Assembly (NCBI GenBank): GCA_009692345.1
Contig: SHZI01000020.1
Coordinates: 1-32,126, forward strand
Origin: Gammaproteobacteria bacterium
GTDB taxonomy: Bacteria; Pseudomonadota; Gammaproteobacteria; Steroidobacterales; GCA-2729495
Direction of reading: 5' to 3'
DNA: 32,126 nt
How positions within the stretch are numbered: position 1 is the stretch's first letter; each line of letters begins with the position of its first letter. The notes beneath the pieces were generated by a model that saw only the letters and a list, made by a program, of their open reading frames with translations, was not told where the DNA came from and did not search any database. A program made the translations under genes and the position numbers. This document shows positions 26,248 to 32,126 of this stretch, one piece after another.

Positions 26248-27225
26248 TTACGCCGGTCGCAGCGCTCGCTGGCCGCCCAGGATCACCAGAGACAGGACGA
26301 AGACACCGCCCAGCAGCGTCAGGGGAATGCCAACGATTTCAGGGACTCGCTGCCACCCATGGCCCGCGTAGAGGACGCCGACACCCGCCAGATAGCCGAG
26401 GCCGATAAACCATCGCGCCCGGCGACTCAGGCCGAGACCGTGCATCTGGGTGATGCTGAACGTGGCGAGCCCGCCCAGGAGAAACATGCGCCAGCCGTGT
26501 CCCGCGAGGTAAGCCACCATGCCACCGTGGAAGGCAAAGGACACCTCCAGAAGCACAGTCCACTTGCGGTTCACGTGGGCGCGAGTGAAGAAGAGGCTGC
26601 CCTGCAACATCAGCAGGAACATGTACAGAAAGCCAAAAAGGTGCCCCCAGGTGTCTTCCATGGGGTGATACCAGAAGGTGTAAATGATCGCCCAGGAAAA
26701 GTAGTAACCGTGGTAGCGCCGCAGGAATGGCCCTGCTCTCTCCACCCAGGTGGACCCGGCTCCGAACAGCAGGCCGCGCCGCTTGTTCTCCATGATCAGG
26801 ACGACGATGAGCAGCAGGATCACGGACCACTGGGCAGTGGCTTCGTGCACGTCCTGAGCAAGCCCGTCGTACCAGACCTGGGTCTGGACGAAATGCAGGG
26901 CAATGCCCAGGGCATTGACGCCGAGAGCGAGCACATTGAAACGGTGGAGCCCCCCTGTATAGCCCGGCCGCTCCTTCTGGGCGGACCAGATCAGCCACCA
27001 CATCGCCACCTGATGCACCAGATAGCCTGCCCAGGCCGTCGCCCGCGTCCAGACGGTGGGCGCCACCAACTGCCACTCGTACCAGAACCCCGGCCGGTCG
27101 GGAGTCAGCGCTCCAGGCACCAGCCAGTGCGCCCCGGCGTACCAGATCAGGGCTGTGAACCCGAAACTGAAAAGGATGCCGCCCCAGAGTGCCCGACTGC
27201 TTGCGGTGGACTGATTCACGGGCAT
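26248..27225 (-). CDS. Histidine-rich polytopic membrane protein, paralogue A
   Basis: 325 aa from ATG 27225 (a longer GTG start at 27276 is possible). I do not recognise the family. About nine or ten membrane helices are visible. Compared with the gene at 28244 it shares long identical blocks: YDGLAQD.HEAT, MEN.RRGL, RRYHGYYFSWAIIYTFWYHP, SLFFTR.H.NR.WTV and MHGLGLS. Many of these conserved positions are His, Tyr, Trp, Glu or Arg in or beside helices, which suggests a metal or haem site or proton transfer, but that is inference. It follows the SDR gene at 27331 on the same strand, mirroring the pair on the other strand. Confidence 0.8.
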   Translation of the reverse strand: MPVNQSTASSRALWGGILFSFGFTALIWYAGAHWLVPGALTPDRPGFWYEWQLVAPTVWTRATAWAGYLVHQVAMWWLIWSAQKERPGYTGGLHRFNVLALGVNALGIALHFVQTQVWYDGLAQDVHEATAQWSVILLLIVVLIMENKRRGLLFGAGSTWVERAGPFLRRYHGYYFSWAIIYTFWYHPMEDTWGHLFGFLYMFLLMLQGSLFFTRAHVNRKWTVLLEVSFAFHGGMVAYLAGHGWRMFLLGGLATFSITQMHGLGLSRRARWFIGLGYLAGVGVLYAGHGWQRVPEIVGIPLTLLGGVFVLSLVILGGQRALRPA

Positions 27226-27330
27226 CCTCGGCTCTTCGTGGCAGGTAGCAACCCGGATCCCTCCTGCGCACCACAATGCGGCCGCTGGCTGCCCTGGCCA
27301 GGCAACCGGCGGGCTGCCAGGGGGCCTCAG

Positions 27331-28083
27331 CTACCAGGCGATGGTGTCGCCGTTGTAGCGGGTGAAACTGCCGGTGCGCTGGAGGTCGAGGCCCGCAATC
27401 ACCTGGCGAAGCCCCGTAATGCTCTCCTCCACTCCCAGCAGTGCCGCATCACCACCGAGGCGGGTCTTGACGTAACCGGGGCACACCGCAGCACAGACGA
27501 TCCCGCGGGGTTTCAGTGCGATAGCCAGCATGGTCACCACCTTGTTGAGAGCGGCCTTGCTCGAGCAGTAGCCGAACGTGGCGTACAGGCCCTCCACGTT
27601 GGACCCCGTGCTACTGGAGACAAAAATCATCTGCCTCCGCTGACTGGCTGCCACGTGCTCGACGAAAGCCTCGGCCATCTTGAGCGGGGCGATGCTGTTG
27701 ACCTCGAGTACGCGGCGCCACTCCGGGTAGTTCATCGTTCCAAACTGCTGCTCATGTAACCGTGTGCGGTTCGGGTCCCGGGGACCGATGTCCCCCGCGT
27801 TGTTGATGAGGATATCGAGCGGTTGCCCCCGATACCGGGCGGCCAGGGCATCAATGGCGGAGTGCTCAATGACATCCAGGGCTTCGACGTTAATCGCAGC
27901 CGGGTACAGGGCGGCCAGGGCCGCGAGCTCCGGCGACTGCGCCGGGTTGCGACAGGTGGCGATCACCCGGGCGCCTTCCGCAGCGAACTGCCTGACCAGT
28001 TCCAGCCCGAGACCGCGGCTGGCGCCCGTCACCAGCACAGTCACGGTTTCCGACTCGTTCACCTCAAACCTCACGAGAGCCAC
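27331..28083 (-). CDS. Short-chain dehydrogenase/reductase (classical SDR)
   Basis: 250 aa, GTG start at 28083. Cofactor motif TGASRGLG (19-26), structural NNAG (94-97), catalytic Ser near 156-158 (VSSSTGS), Tyr172 and Lys176 (YCSSK), and PGYVKT after the active site, so all catalytic residues are intact. An Arg in the ATCRNP segment suggests NADP rather than NAD. Overall it resembles CsgA/C-factor-like SDRs; the substrate is unknown. It lies just upstream of membrane paralogue A on the same strand and is divergent from paralogue B. Confidence 0.88.
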   Translation of the reverse strand: MALVRFEVNESETVTVLVTGASRGLGLELVRQFAAEGARVIATCRNPAQSPELAALAALYPAAINVEALDVIEHSAIDALAARYRGQPLDILINNAGDIGPRDPNRTRLHEQQFGTMNYPEWRRVLEVNSIAPLKMAEAFVEHVAASQRRQMIFVSSSTGSNVEGLYATFGYCSSKAALNKVVTMLAIALKPRGIVCAAVCPGYVKTRLGGDAALLGVEESITGLRQVIAGLDLQRTGSFTRYNGDTIAW

Positions 28084-28243
28084 CCACGGCGACCAATCCG
28101 GACGATTACCAGTTGCCGCTGCAACCAGCTTACCGGAATCCGGGCCGGCTACCCGGTGGCCGTCTCCTGCTGAAGAGACCCTCCCGAGAGGCTCTCCCCC
28201 GGATTTTCAGCTACAGTTCTGACTCGTTCCGGAAGGCCCACGT
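28084..28243. promoter_or_regulatory. Divergent intergenic region between SDR and membrane paralogue B
   Basis: 160 bases between two genes that start in opposite directions, so promoters for both should be here. I see no clear consensus hexamers. GGAAGG (28232-28237 area) about seven to eight bases before the ATG at 28244 is the ribosome site of the rightward gene. Confidence 0.4.
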
Positions 28244-29284
28244 ATGCAGACCGCCACAGGCCAGAACCACCCCTCGGAGCGGGTGTTTCCCTTCAAGCCC
28301 TGGTGGGGTCTGCTGGGCTGCGCCGCGTTCATGGCCGTTATCGTCCTCATGGCTCCCTACAGCGCCGACATCACCTTCAGGCCCGATAGAGCCGGGACCT
28401 GGTGGTACTACTGGCAACTCCCAGACGCGACGGTGTGGACGCGCCTCGCTGCCTGGGTTCCCTACAGCCTGCACCAGATTGCCATCTGGTACCTGATCGC
28501 CAGTGCGCAGCGGGCCCGCCCCCGCTATGTCTTTGGCCTCCACCTGTTCAATGTGCAGGCGCTGGCCATCAATGCCTTCTTCGTCCTCCTGCACGTTCTC
28601 CAGACCAAGCTCAGCTATGACGGACTTGCTCAGGACGCGCACGAAGCGACCTCCATGGGGTCCGTCACCCTGATGTTGTTCCTGATCTTCCTTATGGAGA
28701 ATCGCCGGCGGGGATTGTTCCTGGGCCAGCCGGTCCAGGCTCTGTACGGGGTGGGCGATGCGGTGCGTCGCTACCACGGCTACTATTTTTCCTGGGCCAT
28801 CATCTACACCTTCTGGTACCACCCGGTAGAAATGACCTCCGGGCACCTGGCGGGCTTTGCCTATATGAGCCTGCTCATCCTCCAGAGCAGTCTCTTCTTC
28901 ACCCGCTACCACACGAATCGCTGGTGGACGGTTTTTCTGGAGTGCCTGTTTGTCATGCACGGCGCCGTCGTGGCGCACACCATCATGAATCAACCGGGGC
29001 GCTCACCCTGGTCCGCATTCCTGTTCGGCGGAGTGACCACCTTCCTTCTCATCCAGATGCATGGGCTCGGCCTCTCGACCCAGGCGAAAATCGCTGTCGC
29101 GGCGCCCACGCTGTTGCTCATGGCCGTCTTCTATGCCAACTCCGGAGAGAGCGTTCTGGGTGCACCAAGGCTGACGATGATCATGTATGCCGGCACGCTG
29201 CTGACTGCGCTGACGGTCTGGATACTCATACTCATCGCCCGGAGGATGGGTGTCCCACAGGCCAGACTGGTGCCGGGCGCATGA
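28244..29284 (+). CDS. Histidine-rich polytopic membrane protein, paralogue B
   Basis: 346 aa, ATG with GGAAGG upstream. It is a clear paralogue of the minus-strand gene at 26248, similar along its whole length. About nine or ten helices: examples are LLGCAAFMAVIVLMAPYSA, VTLMLFLIFLMEN, LAGFAYMSLLILQSSLFF and IAVAAPTLLLMAVFYANS. Conserved His-containing motifs: LHQIAIWYLI, LLHVLQTKLSYDGLAQDAHEAT, RRYHGYYFSWAIIYTFWYHPVE, MHGAVVAHTI and QMHGLGLS. Its stop overlaps the start of the broken SDR (ATGA). Family and function unknown; a membrane enzyme or cofactor-binding protein working with an SDR is the contextual guess. Confidence 0.82.
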   Translation: MQTATGQNHPSERVFPFKPWWGLLGCAAFMAVIVLMAPYSADITFRPDRAGTWWYYWQLPDATVWTRLAAWVPYSLHQIAIWYLIASAQRARPRYVFGLHLFNVQALAINAFFVLLHVLQTKLSYDGLAQDAHEATSMGSVTLMLFLIFLMENRRRGLFLGQPVQALYGVGDAVRRYHGYYFSWAIIYTFWYHPVEMTSGHLAGFAYMSLLILQSSLFFTRYHTNRWWTVFLECLFVMHGAVVAHTIMNQPGRSPWSAFLFGGVTTFLLIQMHGLGLSTQAKIAVAAPTLLLMAVFYANSGESVLGAPRLTMIMYAGTLLTALTVWILILIARRMGVPQARLVPGA

Positions 29285-29605
29285 AGCTCAAGGACCAGAC
29301 CACCGGGATCACGGGGGCTTCCTCCGGTGGCGGTGAAGGCATGGCCACGGTATTCCACCGGGAGGGTGCCCACCTGAGCCTTTCGGCGCGGCGCCAGACT
29401 GAACTGGAGCGGGTGAAAGCCCTGTGCACCACGGGCCCGGGCCGTGTGCAGGTCCTGCCTTTCGACAGGGTCGATGCCAGCCAGCGGGAGGCCGCAGCCC
29501 GCACCGTGCTCGCCGACGCGCGCGGCTGGATATCCTCGTCAACAACGCCGGTATCGGCCAGCGTCCGGCAGCGAAAGACACCCTGCAGGCTGTCAACAGG
29601 CGTCC
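29281..29605 (+). pseudogene. N-terminal part of a broken short-chain dehydrogenase
   Basis: Starts at the ATG overlapping the upstream stop. It reads MKLKDQTTGITGASSGGGEG, an SDR cofactor site in which the usual GIGE is GGGE, and continues in frame to VLADARG near 29523. There one base is missing: LDILVNNAGIGQRPAAKDTL continues in a different frame from 29526. SDR similarity ends near AVNRR at 29603, at the first copy of the 17-bp direct repeat. The region that should follow (about 45-50 residues, up to the active-site Tyr) is absent. Confidence 0.85.
29589..29605. repeat. 17-bp direct repeat, left copy
   Basis: GCTGTCAACAGGCGTCC, identical to 30667-30683. This copy lies in the SDR coding sequence, where it encodes the family-like AVNRR, so it is probably the original copy. 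It bounds the 1.06-kb segment carrying the metalloprotease-like gene. Confidence 0.85.
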
Positions 29606-29797
29606 AATATTGACCAGGGGGTAGGGGGGTTTTTTCCTCGGGTCAGCGGGAAAACGCCTGCGTAAAAGCGCCCAGGAGCGCTTCTTGAGCCCATAGCTGT
29701 CATTGCCGGTTTCGAGGATGTTGCGACGCAGCCTTGGAACTTGATATCGGCGACGCCGCGGAGTAGAACATGAGACTTTCCTCCCGGAGTCCTGGCC
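29606..29797. other. Leader of the inserted segment
   Basis: 192 bases between the left repeat and the metalloprotease-like start. It holds a G-run followed by six T (29625-29635) and no gene I can support on either strand. GGAG (29784-29787 area) lies upstream of ATG 29798 and is a plausible ribosome site. Confidence 0.4.
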
Positions 29798-30655
29798 ATG
29801 AAGACCTTCTCCCTGCCGGCGCGTACTTTGCAGATCGCCGGGCTGGCGTTACTGGGCGCCACCGCCGCCATGACCGCCTGGGCCGACCACTCCTGGGGTG
29901 GCTATCACTGGGCCAGGACTACGCCGCAATTCACCCTCAAGGTCGGCAATAACATGAGTGTGGCCTGGACCCCCCGGCTGACGCAGGCATCATCTGACTG
30001 GAATTCACCCACGACATTTGGCGCAACCAGCACGCCGCTGCTGACCGCTATCGTAACCGGCACCTCTAACAAACGCTGCTCCATGGTTTCGGGCACGGTG
30101 CAGGTCTGCAACGGCCGCTACGGCCTCACTGGCTGGCTGGGGCTGGCATCAATCAATATTACCGGCGGGGTCCATATCACCCAGGGCATCGCCAAGATGA
30201 ACGACACCTACTTCAACACCGCCACCTATAACAATCCTAACGAGAGACAACACGTGGTGTGCCAGGAAGTCGCCCATACATTCGGTCTCGACCATCAGTC
30301 CACGGATGGCAGCTCGCAAAATAGCTGCAATGACTACTTCTCGAATACCGGCGCGAACGCCGCCAGTACGAGCAGCACGAGACCCAATCAACACGACTTC
30401 GATCAACTGAACATCATCTACAGCCACCTTGACAGCACAACCACGGTTGCGAACGCCGTAGCGGCCACGGCGTCCCGGGGCGTCGACATCAGCGACGATG
30501 CCAGCAGCTGGGGACAGATGGTGAGCCAGTCGGCCAACGGACGCAGCTCGGTATACGAGCGTTACAACGCCAATGGGTCCAAGACTGTCACTCATGTTTT
30601 CTGGACCGAAGAAAAGACCGCTAACTGCCGCGCCTGCGACCATCGCTACGAATAA
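29798..30655 (+). CDS. Secreted metalloprotease-like protein with a variant zinc motif
   Basis: 285 aa. The signal peptide (residues 1-29, cut after AMTAWA) predicts export. The core resembles metzincin/matrixin-like proteases: VCQEVAHTFGLDHQ (154-167) has Glu157, His160 and His166 in the EXXHXXGXXH pattern, but the first His is Gln156. The usual Met-turn (CMDY) reads CNDY at 177-180. PNQHDFDQLNIIYSHLDS (196-213) looks like a family-specific segment. Whether it still binds zinc is open; Cys155 or Gln156 could substitute, or it may be a catalytically altered member. The gene lies wholly inside the segment that interrupts an SDR and is bounded by a 17-bp repeat. Codon use is less GC-rich than its neighbours, suggesting transfer. 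Confidence 0.75.
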   Translation: MKTFSLPARTLQIAGLALLGATAAMTAWADHSWGGYHWARTTPQFTLKVGNNMSVAWTPRLTQASSDWNSPTTFGATSTPLLTAIVTGTSNKRCSMVSGTVQVCNGRYGLTGWLGLASINITGGVHITQGIAKMNDTYFNTATYNNPNERQHVVCQEVAHTFGLDHQSTDGSSQNSCNDYFSNTGANAASTSSTRPNQHDFDQLNIIYSHLDSTTTVANAVAATASRGVDISDDASSWGQMVSQSANGRSSVYERYNANGSKTVTHVFWTEEKTANCRACDHRYE

Positions 30656-30666
30656 CTGACCTGATC

Positions 30667-30683
30667 GCTGTCAACAGGCGTCC
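30667..30683. repeat. 17-bp direct repeat, right copy
   Basis: Second identical copy of GCTGTCAACAGGCGTCC, 11 bases after the metalloprotease-like stop and directly in front of the SDR C-terminal remnant. Confidence 0.85.
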
Positions 30684-31046
30684 CCCACCAGCGCCTGTTG
30701 CGCGGCCAAGCACGCCCCGCACGGCTACTTCGACACGCTCCGGGTTGAACACCTGGCCGACAACATCGATGTCACCCTGCTGGTCATCGCCGGCATACGC
30801 AGCAATGTTTACGAGCAGGCGCTGAAGGCCGATGGTTCCGAGTACGGACTGAGCCGCTCAGGGGCTATAACCGGGATGAGCGCCGAAGACTGCGCGGAAC
30901 AGGTCGTCGACGGCCTGCTGCGGCGGGACTACGAGATGGTGATTGGCATCGAGACCGCACGACAGGCTCTGCAGATCAAGGACTCGGACCCGAAAGCATT
31001 CGTCAAGCGCATGGCGGGCATGCTGAAGTGGCTGGAGCAGTCCTGA
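30684..31046 (+). pseudogene. C-terminal part of the broken short-chain dehydrogenase
   Basis: An open frame without its own start, reading PTSACCAAKHAPHGYFDTLR and running to AGMLKWLEQS and a TGA. This is the SDR segment around the active site: the family pattern SAYxAAKHA is present but the catalytic Tyr is Cys, another sign of decay. GMSAEDCAEQVVDGLLRRDYEMVIG is the usual C-terminal helix region. With 29281-29605 it makes one SDR gene missing its middle. Confidence 0.85.
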
Positions 31047-31049
31047 AAT

Positions 31050-31092
31050 GCGCCCCGACCAGGATTCGAACCTGGGACCTCTCGCTTAGGAG
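31050..31092 (-). other. 3' fragment of tRNA-Arg(CCT): attachment-site edge of an integrated element
   Basis: The minus strand carries the anticodon loop CTCCTAA, anticodon-stem 3' half GCGAG, T-arm CCAGG-TTCGAAT-CCTGG and acceptor 3' strand TCGGGGC plus G, ending CAT instead of CCA. The bases on the 5' side (31093 onward) do not pair or form a D-arm, so this is not a tRNA gene. A 3' tRNA fragment of about 43 bases beside native DNA is what integration at a tRNA leaves behind. The intact gene should stand at the far end of the element, to the right of the window. Confidence 0.75.
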
Positions 31093-31373
31093 GCTGCGGC
31101 TGGGCTAAAGCCGCCAATAGTCAACAACAGCAAGCAACTGATATGACTAGCTTACCGGAGTCGGGGGAAGTTGTTGAAGATTGCCACTTGTTGAGGGTGA
31201 CTGTGCCAAGTTTGTGACAAATCGCCGCACCCCTACGCCCGCCTTTGTCGCTAGAAATGTCGTGTCTCCAGGAGGCTATTTATGCATCTCTGGCTTATGC
31301 AATTTGGAGCGCCTGAGTCACGCGGCTTGGTAGCAGCTTGGTAGCAGCGGGAGGTCGTTCATATTCGGCGGCG
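31093..31373. other. Gene-free edge of the right-hand element
   Basis: About 280 bases with no gene I can support. It includes a GC-rich inverted stretch (GGCTgggctaaAGCC area near 31099-31112), several copies of AACAA/TTGTTG, and the 11-bp tandem repeat at 31325. The region could hold recombinase arm sites. Confidence 0.35.
31325..31346. repeat. 11-bp tandem repeat near the attachment site
   Basis: GCTTGGTAGCA occurs twice in perfect tandem, about 235 bases inside the presumed element edge. One helical turn spacing would suit cooperative protein binding, for example recombinase arm-type sites; this is only an inference. Confidence 0.8.
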
Positions 31374-31559
31374 CTACGGCAATCCACCCTTGGCAACTTC
31401 CTGGGCCCAAAATCTCCTGCAATCATCGTCAGAAACCGACTGTTCGTTGCAATAGTCATTCCGCAATTGCGCTCTCTCTAGACGCTCCAGCAGTGCGCTA
31501 CCCAGAATAGACCCGGCGATTAGAAGTCCTGCGAGAGCAATACTCTTGTCCGTGTCCAT
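31374..31559 (-). CDS. Small single-helix membrane protein, unknown
   Basis: 61 aa from ATG 31559, supported by an excellent ribosome site (AAGGAG, six bases upstream). One N-terminal membrane helix, IALAGLLIAGSILGSALLERL (about 7-27), is followed by a charged tail with two Cys (DYCNEQSVSDDDCRRFW). No family recognised. The two Cys could form a disulphide if the tail is periplasmic. It lies inside the presumed integrated element. Confidence 0.65.
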   Translation of the reverse strand: MDTDKSIALAGLLIAGSILGSALLERLERAQLRNDYCNEQSVSDDDCRRFWAQEVAKGGLP

Positions 31560-31601
31560 CAAAAGCTCCTTTCCAGTTATCTGTATATCTCGCCAACAAG
31601 A

Positions 31602-31621
31602 AACCCGCCTTTCAGCGGGTT
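31602..31621 (-). terminator. Intrinsic terminator after the PEP-CTERM-like tail
   Basis: On the minus strand AACCCGC-TGAAAG-GCGGGTT forms a seven-base stem with a six-base loop, followed by TCTTGTT. It starts 25 bases after the stop codon at 31647, as expected for a gene end. Confidence 0.65.
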
Positions 31622-31646
31622 CCCTGACTCAGTCTGTTGGTAGCCG

Positions 31647-31720
31647 CTAGCTGGCGACCTTCCTGCGCATCACGCCCATCAGGCCGAGGGCGGAGCCGAA
31701 GAGCCAGACGGCGGCATCGG
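31647..31720 (-). pseudogene. C-terminal sorting tail of a PEP-CTERM-like (exosortase-type) protein, body missing
   Basis: The minus-strand frame ends PDAAVWLFGSALGLMGVMRRKVAS then TAG. This has the three parts of a CTERM sorting tail: a Pro-containing motif, a hydrophobic helix (AAVWLFGSALGLMGVM) and a basic end (RRKVAS), close to the VPLPAAVWLFGSG type. The frame is open only to about 31820 upstream, with low-complexity Arg/Pro/Gly sequence and no start or signal peptide, so the body of the protein is gone. The terminator at 31602 belongs to it. Confidence 0.5.
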
Positions 31721-31934
31721 GGCGATTTGCCAACTCGCGGGTCGGCGCGGTGGGAAGCGGGCCAGCCCGGTGGCCGTGCCGGCCGGGATACTGGGCTGGC
31801 AGACACAGCTTATGGGGTGTTTGAAGTGCCTATTCACACCTTAAAGTTCTCCACTCACGGATTTGCGAAAGAATTAGTACCTTCGGTTGGGCTAGGATCA
31901 TTGTCAGCACTGACCAACGACAGGATATAGAGCT

Positions 31935-32126
31935 ATGCGTATGTTCGTGGACGCAACCCAATATGGCTTGACCGCCGCATACTTGGCGGCCTCGGTAGTC
32001 GTAACCTATGCAGTGTTATTTGGTGTGGCGCGACTGTTTATGAGAACTTTCAGGCCACGGCTTTTGACGCACTTACTGATGCTGATCGGCGCGGTGCTTC
32101 TTGCTCCCTTTGTTGCTTTATTCGTC
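31935..32126 (+). CDS. Membrane protein, 5' part only (runs off right edge)
   Basis: 64 codons from ATG 31935 to the window end with no stop. Begins MRMFVDATQYGLTAAYLAAS; two hydrophobic segments are visible, about 11-35 (GLTAAYLAASVVVTYAVLFG) and 44-64 (LLTHLLMLIGAVLLAPFVAL), separated by a basic loop (RLFMRTFRPR). AGGA lies about nine bases upstream. The base composition is less GC-rich than the core genes. No family can be assigned from this fragment. Confidence 0.6.
   Translation, partial: MRMFVDATQYGLTAAYLAASVVVTYAVLFGVARLFMRTFRPRLLTHLLMLIGAVLLAPFVALFV

Noticed and set aside
26218-27759. 513-codon plus-strand frame opposite membrane paralogue A and the SDR
   Set aside because: Spans two real minus-strand genes and the gap between them; translation is low-complexity His/Pro/Gln-rich, an antisense artefact.
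29606-29760. Possible transposase remnant on the minus strand before the metalloprotease-like gene
   Set aside because: The translations look vaguely transposase-like in one frame but carry no motif that I can defend.
31050-31125. Possible complete tRNA-Arg
   Set aside because: Only the 3' half folds; no D-arm or acceptor 5' strand (GCCCCGA) is present upstream.

Overview
The window comes from a GC-rich gammaproteobacterium. The core is a run of minus-strand housekeeping genes in a gammaproteobacterial arrangement: ruvC-ruvA-ruvB-tolQ-tolR-tolA-tolB-pal-cpoB-queE-queC followed by tRNA-Lys(UUU), and just upstream sucA-sucB-lpd (2-oxoglutarate dehydrogenase). I cannot name the genus from sequence alone.

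Left part (1-10707) is a genomic island abutting the 3' end of tRNA-Lys. A tyrosine integrase lies next to the tRNA and reads away from it, followed by two small tightly packed genes (a two-helix membrane protein and a charged 134-aa or shorter protein). Next comes a complete IS3-family insertion sequence that abuts the last 34 codons of a second, FimB-like tyrosine recombinase. Beyond it is a leftward run that looks like phage defence: a Ser/Thr kinase with a TPR tail, a 1192-aa SNF2/DEAH helicase ending in a DUF3883 domain, a 112-aa unknown protein, and the first 336 codons of a DUF1156 adenine-methylase-type protein that leaves the window. The last three overlap start-to-stop (GTGA, then ATGA). 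A perfect 16-bp palindrome lies between kinase and helicase. The set resembles class 1 DISARM or the DUF1156/DUF499-type loci, but the genes that would decide this are off the left edge.

Middle part (10708-25506): queC and queE (7-deazaguanine synthesis), the Tol-Pal envelope machine, RuvABC Holliday-junction processing, a YfaZ-type outer membrane protein, then lpd, sucB and sucA. The genes are tightly packed, often 1-5 bases apart. tolA has no conventional start codon in frame with its membrane anchor; the anchor joins the obvious upstream ATG only if one base is removed.

Right part (25507-31046): a DUF5658-like membrane protein, then two mirrored pairs, each made of a histidine-rich ~9-10-helix membrane protein plus a short-chain dehydrogenase (SDR). 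The two membrane proteins are clear paralogues. The second SDR is broken: a 1-base frameshift, then its middle is missing and replaced by about 1.06 kb carrying a secreted metalloprotease-like gene. That segment is bounded by a 17-bp direct repeat.

Far right (31050-32126): a 43-base 3' fragment of tRNA-Arg(CCU) sits directly after the broken SDR and appears to be the attachment-site edge of another integrated element reaching off the right side. Inside it are a 61-aa membrane peptide gene, the tail of an exosortase-type (PEP-CTERM-like) protein with its terminator, and the start of a membrane protein cut by the window edge.
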